From: Pyrodictiaceae archaeon
GTDB lineage: Archaea; Thermoproteota; Thermoprotei_A; Sulfolobales; Pyrodictiaceae
DNA length: 9,387 nt
NCBI GenBank assembly: GCA_027043685.1
Contig: JALUFI010000229.1
Location: 1 to 9,387, forward strand
Reading direction: 5' to 3'
Made by a program: the position numbers and the translations under genes. Below, one piece after another: positions 1-7,373 of this stretch; the first letter of the stretch is position 1, and each line of letters opens with the position of its first letter. A model generated the notes under the pieces. It was not told where the DNA came from and made no database searches. It worked only from the letters and a program-made list of their open reading frames with translations.

Positions 1-16
1 GGGCGGTGCCCCAGCC

Positions 17-1156
17 TCAGCACGTAGACCCGTCCATACCGCTCAGCAGGGTGGCGATGCGGCAACGCAGCTCACCCACGCCCCAGCCACGCGCCGCCGA
101 GACAGCCACCGCGCCCACTAATGAGGGGTAGACAGACTCGGTCATTGCCTCCACAAGGCTCAGCAGTCTCGCACGCTCAGCCTCCTCAACCAAGTCAACC
201 TTGTTAGCAACGAGAATCATCGGAACCCCGACAACACCTATCCTGCGGAGAGTCTCAAGCCCCTCCGACAGCTTCTCGGCAACCACGTGCTCCGGCTCAG
301 ACAAGTCGAGCACGTAGAGCAGGAGGTCAGCCCTAACAGCCTCCTCGAGGGTCGAGTGAAACGCCTCTATGATCTCCGGCGGGATCCTCGATATGAAGCC
401 AACAGTGTCTACAAACGCAACCCTCCTCCCGCCTATGAGGCTCGCCTTAACCTTCGGCGATATGGTCGTGAAGTACTCGGAGCCAACAGGCTTCCCGGCG
501 CCGGTTAACGCGTTGAACAACGTGGTCTTGCCGGCGCTGGCGTAGCCCACTATAGCAACGTGGGGGAGCCCGGCGCTCCTCCTCTTGGCGCGCTCAACGC
601 TCCTCCTCTCACGGAGCCTCTCGAGCTCCCTCCTGATCCTGGCTATGCGCGACACCATGTACTTATAGTACTTGTCGACGGCGTAGCCGCCCGGGCCGAG
701 GAAGCCCGGCAGCTCCCTCATCTTCGCGAGCCGCACCGCCTCGCGGACCAGCGGTAGCCGGTGCTTCAGCCTAGCAAGCTCTATCTGGTACTTCGCCTCC
801 TTGCTGCCCGCGTGCAGCGCGAATATCTCAAGGATAAGCAGAGTCCGGTCAATCGTCTCAACCCTGGCCTCCTTTACTATCCTGAAGTACTCGCGGGGCC
901 TCAGCTCATCAAACACTATTATCCTCGCATCCTCGTCGCCCCTCAGCTGCTCAGCCTTCCTAGCCACCTCCTCTAGCTTAGCCCTGCTCAGCAGCCTGGA
1001 GCGGCTCAGCCTCCGATACCACACGGTGTCAACCACGGTGTAGCCAGCGCTGTCCACCAGGGCGTAGGCCTCCCTCAGCTCCCAGGACTCAAGGCCCCGG
1101 GGCAGTAGGAGGAGCGCCCGCTTCCCTGCAGCGCCTCCGGCCAGGCCTAGGCGCAC
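17..1156 (-). CDS. hflX: HflX-type ribosome-associated GTPase
   Basis: A 379-residue protein of the HflX branch of Obg/HflX GTPases, a cytoplasmic factor known in other organisms to bind and split ribosomes. Seen in the sequence: an N-terminal HflX domain (about 10-150) with the diagnostic stretch LLLEIFALHAGSKEAK-like at 106-122 (here LLILEIFALHAGSKEAK) followed by a helical ARLKHRLP segment; the HflX glycine-rich loop at about 151-158, in the crenarchaeal GPGGYAVDKYY form rather than bacterial GPGETQLE; a basic coiled-coil linker (about 165-195); then the G domain with P-loop GYASAGKT (204-211), G3 DTVGF (250-254), G4 NKVD (318-321) and G5 SAARG (353-357). Length and domain order match crenarchaeal HflX. 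The start is GTG; a GGGAG ribosome-binding site lies 6 bases upstream (plus-strand 1163-1167). It is divergent from the gene at 1345. No key GTPase residue is missing. Confidence 0.97.
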   Translation of the reverse strand: MRLGLAGGAAGKRALLLLPRGLESWELREAYALVDSAGYTVVDTVWYRRLSRSRLLSRAKLEEVARKAEQLRGDEDARIIVFDELRPREYFRIVKEARVETIDRTLLILEIFALHAGSKEAKYQIELARLKHRLPLVREAVRLAKMRELPGFLGPGGYAVDKYYKYMVSRIARIRRELERLRERRSVERAKRRSAGLPHVAIVGYASAGKTTLFNALTGAGKPVGSEYFTTISPKVKASLIGGRRVAFVDTVGFISRIPPEIIEAFHSTLEEAVRADLLLYVLDLSEPEHVVAEKLSEGLETLRRIGVVGVPMILVANKVDLVEEAERARLLSLVEAMTESVYPSLVGAVAVSAARGWGVGELRCRIATLLSGMDGSTC

Positions 1157-1162
1157 CCCGCG

Positions 1163-1167
1163 CTCCC
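1163..1167 (-). promoter_or_regulatory. Ribosome-binding site of hflX
   Basis: Reads GGGAG on the minus strand, 6 bases before the GTG start of hflX. It decides the non-ATG start. Confidence 0.6.
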
Positions 1168-1205
1168 GTCAGCCCGAGGAAGTGTTGCATGCGCGGCTGG
1201 GCCCC

Positions 1206-1213
1206 GAATTAAC
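1206..1213 (-). promoter_or_regulatory. Putative TATA box of hflX
   Basis: Reads GTTAATTC on the minus strand, the only AT-rich patch in this GC-rich stretch. With the usual archaeal spacing of about 26 bases it would place transcription start near 1184, giving a short leader that holds the GGGAG site. Assignment is by spacing only. Confidence 0.4.
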
Positions 1214-1245
1214 GCAGCCCTGGTACCTCATGTGGGCGGTACTTA

Positions 1246-1285
1246 CACCACTAGGTATGGTGAAGCCCCCTGCTAATAAGGGGGC
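1246..1285. repeat. Two adjacent inverted repeats in the hflX/1345 divergent region
   Basis: First repeat: CACCA at 1246-1250 and TGGTG at 1258-1262 with a 7-base spacer. Second repeat: GCCCCC at 1265-1270 and GGGGGC at 1280-1285 with a 9-base AT-rich spacer (TGCTAATAA). Both have perfect arms and follow each other with two bases between. They could be operator-like sites or RNA hairpins; the sequence does not say which. Confidence 0.5.
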
Positions 1286-1307
1286 GGGGGTGTGGCTAAC
1301 GCCTGAA

Positions 1308-1328
1308 GCATAAACACATGTTTTATGC
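1308..1328. repeat. 21-bp inverted repeat overlapping the likely promoter of the 1345 gene
   Basis: Arms GCATAAA (1308-1314) and TTTATGC (1322-1328) are a perfect 7-base inverted repeat around the spacer CACATGT, which itself holds the palindrome ACATGT. The right half, TTTTATGC, lies 17-24 bases before the TTG at 1345 and is the best TATA-like element for that gene. A dyad over a TATA box is a plausible repressor operator (inference). Confidence 0.5.
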
Positions 1329-1344
1329 ATGGGCGTGGTAAACC

Positions 1345-1983
1345 TTGGCCTCGGCGCCCGATGCGCAAGGCACAGCGGCCTCAACCGGCCTCCCACAAGT
1401 GGACCCGGAGGCGGCCGTCAACTGGCTAATGGTGTACATGACCTACTTCCGGAACATAGTGGTAACAACCGCCAGGAGGCTCTACCAGAGCATAGGGCTC
1501 CGAGCCGGCATGATGCAGCTCGGCAACATAGTAGAGGAGGCGATAGAGAACAGCTTCAGCGTCCAACAGAAAGCGGCACTCGCCAAAGGAATGCAGCTGA
1601 AGACCATAGACGACCTATTCAACCTAAACAAGTCATGCCACCACGACGCAGCCAAGAAGCTGGCCCACCTAGGCATAGAGGTGTTCAGCATAGGCCGCGA
1701 CAGCCAGGGACGATACTACATGGAGACCAACGACTGCAACATATTCCACGCGCTGGACGAGGCACCGATACTCCGCGTCTTCCCAGTAGCCTTGGTCTCC
1801 GGGCTGATAAGAGGGCTAGGCTACCGCAGCCGCTGGCTCTCAAGCAGCGCCGAGAAGCACCACCTCTGCCAAAGCATAGGGGCAGGAGGCAGCATCAACT
1901 ACGACTACATAGTCTACCTAGACGACAACGTCAAGCCACCGGCGTGCAGGATACTAGTAGAGCCCCTGAACTGCGACCAGTAA
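1345..1983 (+). CDS. Uncharacterised Cys/His-containing soluble protein
   Basis: A 212-residue protein that I do not recognise with confidence. An in-frame TAA at 1339-1341 rules out any earlier start, so TTG at 1345 is the first possible one; no clear ribosome-binding site precedes it, and a TATA-like element at 1321-1328 suits a near-leaderless transcript. The first 20 residues are Ala/Pro/Gln-rich and probably disordered. There is no signal peptide or convincing membrane segment. Five cysteines (98, 131, 175, 201, 210) and clustered histidines (99, 100, 172, 173) stand out in CHH (98-100), NDC (129-131) and HHLC (172-175), suggesting a metal or redox site. The order NDC, then a hydrophobic PVALVSGLIRGLGY helix (147-160), then a Cys/Gly-rich stretch and a terminal beta-strand faintly recalls V4R or ATC-hydrolase-like sensor domains; this is only a resemblance. 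Codon use matches the neighbours. Confidence 0.85.
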   Translation: MASAPDAQGTAASTGLPQVDPEAAVNWLMVYMTYFRNIVVTTARRLYQSIGLRAGMMQLGNIVEEAIENSFSVQQKAALAKGMQLKTIDDLFNLNKSCHHDAAKKLAHLGIEVFSIGRDSQGRYYMETNDCNIFHALDEAPILRVFPVALVSGLIRGLGYRSRWLSSSAEKHHLCQSIGAGGSINYDYIVYLDDNVKPPACRILVEPLNCDQ

Positions 1984-2048
1984 GCCCCTACAGACGCCGC
2001 CCAGGCGGGAAGAGCAGCAAGGACGAGGAGAAAACCGGTTCATCCCCC
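1984..2048. other. Convergent gap with possible MBF1 terminator
   Basis: The 65 bases between the convergent stops contain a short GC inverted repeat (CCGCC 1997-2001 and GGCGG 2004-2008, 2-base spacer) and, on the minus strand, a TTTTCTCC tract opposite 2027-2034, just downstream of the mbf1 stop. A T-rich tract there could end mbf1 transcription; the plus strand has no T-run. Confidence 0.3.
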
Positions 2049-2645
2049 CTAGTCCTCTCTTAGCTCGGCAACGTCGCCGAGCGTGAGGTAGAACTCCTCC
2101 CCGCCGCCACCCTCCTCCTCATACTCCTCGGCCACGGGCTCCAGCAGCTTCACGCCAAGTACACGCTCCAGTCTCCGCGCAAGATCAATCGGCGGCACCA
2201 GTGTCCCGGCCTCAATCCTCTTAATCACGTTCTCCCCGACCCTAACCTTCTGGGCAAGCTCCTTCTGGCTGAGGCCGAGCCTCTCCCTGGCACGGCGGAC
2301 ACGAACGGCATAGTCCTCGACGACCTCGTACTTCTCGATACCGCCGAGCCCGCCGCTGCTCCTCCTCGGCCGGGGCCTCGGCCTGGAGGCGGCCCTGGCC
2401 GGGGCGGCGGGCCTGGCAGGCCTCCTCGGCTCCGCGACGCGGACGGGCTCCTCGCGGCGAGGCGCCACCCGGAGCCTCATGGGTTCGTCCATGCGGGTCC
2501 TCGAGGCCCTCTCCATGTAGCGGCGGTAGCAGCGCTCACAGACAATCATCTCAGTGCCCTCAACTACTATCGTGTAGGCCCTGCCCTCTATCGGGGCGCC
2601 GCACATCTCGCAGTAGAGAATCTCCCTCCTGCGCCTGCCGGGCAA
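2049..2645 (-). CDS. mbf1: Multiprotein bridging factor 1 (archaeal MBF1)
   Basis: A 198-residue archaeal MBF1: zinc ribbon plus Cro-type helix-turn-helix. MBF1 is a coactivator in eukaryotes; the archaeal form has been linked to the small ribosomal subunit. Seen here: an N-terminal zinc ribbon with CEMC (12-15) and CERC (36-39); a linker of about 50 residues (50-98) made largely of Arg, Pro and Ala; an HTH domain (about 110-168) with LGLSQKELAQKV and VIKRIEAGTLVP; and an acidic tail with a Gly run ending in the family-typical LTLGD segment (187-191). It is longer than typical archaeal MBF1 because of the linker and acidic tail. The start is TTG; only a weak GGGGG precedes it, 11 bases upstream, but the zinc ribbon begins within 12 residues, so the true start cannot be much further in. 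Divergent from pan, convergent with the 1345 gene. Confidence 0.95.
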   Translation of the reverse strand: MPGRRRREILYCEMCGAPIEGRAYTIVVEGTEMIVCERCYRRYMERASRTRMDEPMRLRVAPRREEPVRVAEPRRPARPAAPARAASRPRPRPRRSSGGLGGIEKYEVVEDYAVRVRRARERLGLSQKELAQKVRVGENVIKRIEAGTLVPPIDLARRLERVLGVKLLEPVAEEYEEEGGGGEEFYLTLGDVAELRED

Positions 2646-2779
2646 GGCACTAACGACCCCCGTCTAGGATGCACAGCGAGGGCTAAGCAGGTGCTGGCCT
2701 TCAGGGAGCGGCCCAGGCGAGGGTATCTGCGGGAGCCTCCTCACCCGGGACCCGCCCCGTAGCTATGGGCCGTAAACCA

Positions 2780-2786
2780 TTATTTA
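2780..2786 (+). promoter_or_regulatory. Putative TATA box of pan
   Basis: TTATTTA, a good archaeal box-A match in a GC-rich region. It predicts transcription start near 2809 and a leader of about 24 bases that contains the ribosome-binding site at 2819-2823. Confidence 0.5.
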
Positions 2787-2818
2787 GGCTTCACATGCGG
2801 CTTTGAATTATGGCTAGT

Positions 2819-2823
2819 GGTGA
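2819..2823 (+). promoter_or_regulatory. Ribosome-binding site of pan
   Basis: GGTGA, complementary to the conserved archaeal 16S rRNA 3' end, 9 bases before the ATG at 2833. Confidence 0.6.
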
Positions 2824-2832
2824 AGGCAGGGT

Positions 2833-4034
<1,202 letters not shown>

Positions 4035-4038
<4 letters not shown>

Positions 4039-4769
4039 CGCCTAGCCAGGCTCTTTGCGTTGTCCTCCTCGGCCTCCTCAGCCTTCTTGGCGAGGTATAC
4101 TCGGCGGTACCTCCTCCACACGGAGCCCATCCTGGCAACCATTCGCCGCCACTCCTCGTCGCTCGCCTCGCGGTAGATTATCTCGACGCTGCCGTCGCGG
4201 TGTACACGGTACCCTGCCTTGAGGTACTTTTTGCCGCCCCGTGTCGCGAACACGGTGCAATATGTGAGCAGGCAGACTATCGGCTTAAACCTCTTCCCGT
4301 ATAGCTCCTCAAGCATGCAGCGGCCCTTCTCAACGTCGAAGAATATGCATCTCCCCATGGGCTCCGTGTCTAGCCTGTAGACGCGCACCTTGCCGCCCGG
4401 CGTCACGAGCTTCTCGCTCGGCTGCCTCAGCACCCTCTCCCGCAGCTCCGGCGGCAGCTGACGCACCTCGACGTCGAGCATGAAGGCGCCGCTGTGGATT
4501 ACGCAGCACCGGTTGCAGCCCTCCGGGCACTCCATCCTGTAGGCGTCTCGGAGGACGCTGTCACTCATCTCCTCGAAGACTAGGCGGTTGACGTGCGTGC
4601 CTGGCGTCGGCCGGAACACGGCGAGGAGCCTACGGAGCCGAGGACTGTAGTAGACTCCGTCGAACCAGCGCTTCAGCCTCGCGGCCTCACGGAGGCTGTA
4701 GATGTTCCAGGCCCGGTCGCCCCTCCGGGGCTCACGAAGCACCCATATCTTCGCCAAGACGCTGCACAC
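4035..4769 (-). CDS. YkgJ-like zinc/iron-chelating CxxxCxxCC protein
   Basis: A 244-residue protein whose core (about 78-175) fits the YkgJ/CxxCxxCC family (named zinc- or iron-chelating; function unproven). Seen: the cluster C81, C85, C88, C89 (CPEGCNRCC) followed by a strand and a helix (FMLDVEVRQLPPELRE), then C141 in RCIFFD, C151 in GRCML, and the KPIVCLLTYC segment with C166 and C171. Eight conserved-position cysteines in this order indicate a metal or Fe-S centre. About 75 residues precede the core (basic, with aromatic residues) and about 70 follow, ending in a charged helix. GTG start at 4769, with no clear ribosome-binding site, 31 bases after the stop of the metalloprotein gene, so probably the last gene of a three-gene unit. 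Its TAG (4035-4037) overlaps the pan stop. A TTG four codons in is an alternative start. Confidence 0.9.
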
Positions 4770-4800
4770 CTACAGTCGCACGGCCGCGGCGAGCCCCCTA

Positions 4801-5226
4801 TCACCCCTGCCCCGTCCTCAGCCTTGCCTCGTCAAGCGCCCTCCACGCCTCTCGGCAAAGCTCCTCCCTCACCCCGCGGGGGATGCGGGAGACGAGGCCG
4901 CGTATCCTGCTCCAGCGGCTCCACTCCCCGTGGCTCCGGAGCCCGCCGCTGAAGCTCCGGGGTATGTGGAGCAGCTCGTGGACAAGCACGCCGAGAAGCT
5001 CCTCGCAGCCCAGGCCCCGGCTAGCCTCGTAGAGGACCTCAACGACGTAGGCGGGGTCACATACACCGAGCCGGACGAAGGGCGAGGGCAGCCCCCATAT
5101 CCTGGCGTAGCTCCGGCTAGAGGAGCCGAAGCTCACAGCAGCATAGACACGGTCAGCCCGGATATAGCTCAGGCCGAGGAGCTCCACGAGGCGGCGGAGA
5201 ACAGCCTCGAGGCCGGGGCTCCTCAC
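4801..5226 (-). CDS. Small predicted HExxH metallopeptidase
   Basis: A 141-residue protein resembling the archaeal predicted-metallopeptidase group typified by COG4900 (assigned from the motif, no search run). Key motif: VHELLHIP with H83, E84, H87, followed by SFSGGLRSHG giving H99 as probable third zinc ligand; that HELLHIP...FSG..R.H pattern is characteristic. The N-terminal half has the RSYARIWGLP strand and PFVRLGV edge strand expected before the active helix. No signal peptide or transmembrane helix, so cytoplasmic. The substrate is unknown; peptidase activity is inferred only from HExxH. GTG start at 5226 is the first start codon before the conserved region; the frame stays open upstream but offers no ATG/GTG/TTG nearby, and no strong ribosome-binding site is seen. 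It lies 68 bases after the PhoH-KH gene and 31 before the YkgJ-like gene, on the same strand. Confidence 0.85.
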   Translation of the reverse strand: MRSPGLEAVLRRLVELLGLSYIRADRVYAAVSFGSSSRSYARIWGLPSPFVRLGVCDPAYVVEVLYEASRGLGCEELLGVLVHELLHIPRSFSGGLRSHGEWSRWSRIRGLVSRIPRGVREELCREAWRALDEARLRTGQG

Positions 5227-5294
5227 GTAGCGTACACGAGGCGAGGCGCAGCCGCCCCCACGCGGAGTAAAGAAGAGTGGCCCAGGGGAGGGGC

Positions 5295-6458
5295 TCAGCG
5301 CCTCCTCCTGCGCCTCCTTGCCCGCTCCTCCTCCTCGGCTACCTCGTAGGCCTTCACGCCGACGCCCAGCAGCTTCCTGAACACCGCGTCCAGGAACTTC
5401 ACGTGGAAGCCCCTCTGGCCCACGAAGGCTCCGAACTCGCTGCTCCTCACCCGCACAGCAAGGTACGGGCCCTCGAAGTCCACGTCAACTATGTGCTTGT
5501 ATATCCAGCTCACCGGGTGTATCGCGCGTATTATGTTGGTGAAGTCCAGCGTCAGCTCGACGGCGCGGAGCCTCAGCTCGGTATCCTGCTCAATGTTCTG
5601 TATCCTCTCGCCGCCCCTGCCCACCAGCCTACCGAGGTAGCCCTCCTTGACTATGATTAGCGCGTCCGGCACGTGCTCGGCCGTTATCTCGAACTGCTTC
5701 TTCGCGTCAATGAACTCAACGACGGTTATCACGTCAGCGTCGGGCGCATATATCCTCGCAGCCTCCATGACCCTCTTCTCGACCTCGTTCAACGGCCGGT
5801 TCCTCATCCTGAGCTCTATGAGGAGCCTTATGCCGCGCCTCGCGCCCGGCCTAACAATGTCCTTGAGGCCGAGGTCAACCACTTTGGCCTTATCCTCGCC
5901 TATGAGTACCTCCCTCATAACGGTCGCGCCGTCCCTCTCCATGCCGTGCGGCTTCTGGAACACGGGGTCGCCGGCGATGATGAACTTGCTGTTACGGCCG
6001 ATCCTCATGAGTATCTCTATGCTGCTCTCCGGTGGAATGTTCTGCGCATCGTCGAGGAATATAACAGCATCATCGAAGGTCCTGCCGCGCAGGTAGTGGG
6101 TGTCGGCGAGAACAATCTTACCCTGGTCAATCAGCTCCTGCACCTTGCCCCACTCCACGAAGCCGCTGAGGATGTCCTTGAGGTAGGCGAGCGCTATCTC
6201 ATAGTACTGCTCGCCAAGCTCCTGCGCCGTGAGCTCCCTGCCGGTCACAACGTCGACCACGGGCCTCGAGATAATCAGCCTCTTATACTTGCCCTTCATT
6301 ACGGCATCTATGCCGTACAGGACGCTGAAGAGGCTCTTACCGCTCCCAGTGGGGCCGAAGAGCCCAACAATCTCGTACTCGTCGCTAGTCAGGGCGTCTA
6401 GCATCTCCTCCTGGCCAGGGCTCATGGGCTTAAGCTGCTCAAGCACGCCCTCCGCCAT
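5295..6458 (-). CDS. PhoH-family ATPase with two C-terminal KH-like domains
   Basis: A 387-residue cytoplasmic protein: a PhoH-type P-loop ATPase (helicase superfamily 1-like fold) fused to RNA-binding domains, as in the archaeal PhoH-KH family. Seen: Walker A GPTGSGKS (35-42); SRPVV (64-68); FLDDAQN Walker B (134-140); GDPVFQK sensor region (163-169) typical of PhoH; conserved Arg residues at 203-208 as candidate arginine fingers. From about 260 come KH-type modules, the first with LVGRGGERIQNIE (GRGG at 280-283), the second with FVGQRGFHVKFLD (GQRG at 347-350), both matching the GxxG loop. The protein ends in an acidic run then nine residues of almost pure Arg (379-387). Role inferred: ATP-driven remodelling of RNA or RNP. 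ATG start; minus-strand GGAGG and GGTG lie upstream (6467-6476), GGTG 8 bases from the start. No PIN nuclease domain is present. Confidence 0.95.
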   Translation of the reverse strand: MAEGVLEQLKPMSPGQEEMLDALTSDEYEIVGLFGPTGSGKSLFSVLYGIDAVMKGKYKRLIISRPVVDVVTGRELTAQELGEQYYEIALAYLKDILSGFVEWGKVQELIDQGKIVLADTHYLRGRTFDDAVIFLDDAQNIPPESSIEILMRIGRNSKFIIAGDPVFQKPHGMERDGATVMREVLIGEDKAKVVDLGLKDIVRPGARRGIRLLIELRMRNRPLNEVEKRVMEAARIYAPDADVITVVEFIDAKKQFEITAEHVPDALIIVKEGYLGRLVGRGGERIQNIEQDTELRLRAVELTLDFTNIIRAIHPVSWIYKHIVDVDFEGPYLAVRVRSSEFGAFVGQRGFHVKFLDAVFRKLLGVGVKAYEVAEEEERARRRRRRR

Positions 6459-6466
6459 GCCTGCAG

Positions 6467-6476
6467 CACCCCCTCC
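6467..6476 (-). promoter_or_regulatory. Ribosome-binding site of the PhoH-KH gene
   Basis: On the minus strand this reads GGAGGGGGTG. The GGTG end is 8 bases before the ATG at 6458 and the GGAGG end 13 bases before. Confidence 0.6.
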
Positions 6477-6498
6477 CAGGCCTCACACGGAGCCTCGG

Positions 6499-6564
6499 GG
6501 GAGACACGCACCCGGCCCCCGCTCCGGCGGGGGCTCCCAGCTCTCTCCCACCACGGCCCGTGGT
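6499..6564. repeat. Nested stem-loop region between PhoH-KH and taw3
   Basis: Three perfect helices can be drawn. Inner: GCCCCCGC (6515-6522) with GCGGGGGC (6527-6534), 8 bp around TCCG, which on the plus strand is a C(UNCG)G-type tetraloop. Outer: GGGAGA (6499-6504) with TCTCCC (6544-6549), enclosing the inner stem. Adjacent: ACCACG (6550-6555) with CGTGGT (6559-6564), 6 bp around GCC. On the minus strand the same repeats would lie in the leader of the PhoH-KH mRNA if its promoter is at 6586-6592. Confidence 0.5.
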
Positions 6565-6585
6565 AGCCCATCACGGGGGCGGCAA

Positions 6586-6592
6586 CTTAATC
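6586..6592 (-). promoter_or_regulatory. Possible TATA box of the PhoH-KH gene
   Basis: Reads GATTAAG on the minus strand. If used, transcription would start near 6563 and give a leader of about 104 bases covering the stem-loop region. The only AT-rich candidate on that strand; weak. Confidence 0.3.
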
Positions 6593-6598
6593 GCCAGC

Positions 6599-6604
6599 TT
6601 ATTA
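6599..6604 (+). promoter_or_regulatory. Putative TATA box of taw3
   Basis: TTATTA in a GC-rich context, predicting transcription start near 6628, about 23 bases before the TTG start. Confidence 0.4.
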
Positions 6605-6650
6605 CGCTTAGCCCGCTGGGCTGGCCGGAGCAGCTAGGGGCAAGACGGGC

Positions 6651-7283
6651 TTGCCGGGCTTCGAGGAGGAGAAGCTGGCGGCATGGAAGAGGCTCTGGGA
6701 GGACCTCCACATAGGGTACCTCGACGAGGACATATTGGACGTGCTGGTTGAGTTCTTCCTTCGCCCCAGGAGCTTCACGAAGAGCAGCTGCTCGGGCAGG
6801 ATAACGGTGCTAGATAGCCCCTACCCCTGGGCAAAGGACGAGTCAATGACTGTGTTCAAGAAGCATGGCCCGGTTAGCGTTGATGAGGTGGAGGATGTAC
6901 TCTCGAGGAGCTTCGCGTACCGCCTATGGCTCAGCGTGCAGGGCCCAATATACCATGTCTATGTAGCCGACGAGGAGGAGGCAAGGGAGGTGCTCGCTGC
7001 CGCGAGGGAGGCAGGCTTCAAGCACAGCGGCGTAATGGTGCTAGGCGAGCCCATGCTGCTGGAGCTGCGCACCGGCGTCCGCGGCGACCTCCTACTAGCA
7101 ACCCGTCCCGGGGGGCGGCTCCTCGACCGCAGCGGGCTGGAGGAGGCGGTGAGGGTTGCGAACGAGGTACTGGCCCAGGGGAAGGAGAGGAACCGCCGTC
7201 TCCTAGAGGCGCTCCGCAAGAGGAGGCCCCCGAGGCTCTGGGAGCCCGCCCTCGCCAAGGCCAGGGAGCTTGGGCTCCTCTAG
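6651..7283 (+). CDS. taw3: tRNA-wyosine methyltransferase Taw3 (TYW3 family)
   Basis: A 210-residue member of the TYW3/Taw3 family, which uses S-adenosylmethionine to methylate N4 of the tricyclic wyosine precursor at G37 of tRNA-Phe, next to the anticodon. Seen: the GYLDEDIL helix (22-29); the family signature SSCSGRI (45-51); KKHGPV (70-75); the beta-strand GPIYHVYVAD (98-107) followed by a helix; GFKHSGVMV (122-130); and a C-terminal VRVANEVL helix (167-174), the family's expected aN..L. element. Length fits archaeal Taw3. The only usable start is TTG at 6651, because an in-frame TAG at 6609 closes the frame and no ATG/GTG lies between; no strong ribosome-binding site is visible. It is divergent from PhoH-KH and followed 90 bases later by the first CBS gene. 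Confidence 0.95.
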   Translation: MPGFEEEKLAAWKRLWEDLHIGYLDEDILDVLVEFFLRPRSFTKSSCSGRITVLDSPYPWAKDESMTVFKKHGPVSVDEVEDVLSRSFAYRLWLSVQGPIYHVYVADEEEAREVLAAAREAGFKHSGVMVLGEPMLLELRTGVRGDLLLATRPGGRLLDRSGLEEAVRVANEVLAQGKERNRRLLEALRKRRPPRLWEPALAKARELGLL

Positions 7284-7334
7284 CGGCGCCGCTGCCTATC
7301 TATCCCGGCGCCCTCAACTTCTAGTTCTAGACAC

Positions 7335-7355
7335 GGCTGCTAGCCCGCGGCAGCC
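7335..7355. repeat. Inverted repeat before the two-CBS gene
   Basis: GGCTGC (7335-7340) and GCAGCC (7350-7355), perfect 6-base arms with a 9-base spacer, between the taw3 stop and the ribosome-binding site at 7363. Could be a weak hairpin at the end of taw3 mRNA or in the leader of the next gene. Confidence 0.35.
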
Positions 7356-7362
7356 GCGCCTA

Positions 7363-7368
7363 GGAGGG
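7363..7368 (+). promoter_or_regulatory. Ribosome-binding site of the two-CBS gene
   Basis: GGAGGG, 5 bases before the GTG at 7374, which it identifies as the start. Confidence 0.65.
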
Positions 7369-7373
7369 ACGGG

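Noticed and set aside
1329..2063. Long plus-strand frame (244 codons) overlapping the 1345 gene in another phase, beginning with ATG
   Set aside because: Its translation is low-complexity Arg/Pro/Gln/His with no fold-like pattern, as expected for an off-frame reading of a GC-rich gene; the 1345 frame has balanced composition and hydrophobic periodicity.
4801..5226. Direct assignment of the small metalloprotein as YbeY
   Set aside because: YbeY has H-x3-H-x5-H with a Gly after the first His; here it is HELLH with the third His 12 residues after the second, so at most an analogue.
4593..5349. Plus-strand open frames opposite the YkgJ-like and metalloprotein genes
   Set aside because: Proline/alanine-rich translations without motifs; the minus-strand frames contain the Cys cluster and HExxH.
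5673..6401. 242-codon plus-strand frame antisense to the PhoH-KH gene
   Set aside because: It lies entirely within a strongly conserved gene and mirrors its codons; no start context or recognisable motif.
6459..6650. Possible tRNA, 5S or box C/D RNA in the structured intergenic gap
   Set aside because: No T-loop GGTTCRA-like motif, no cloverleaf arms and no paired C (RTGATGA) and D (CTGA) boxes could be found; only unclassified stem-loops remain.
7300..7330. Pyrimidine-rich TTCTAGTTCTAG tract after taw3 as a terminator
   Set aside because: No sustained T-run; too weak to call from sequence alone.
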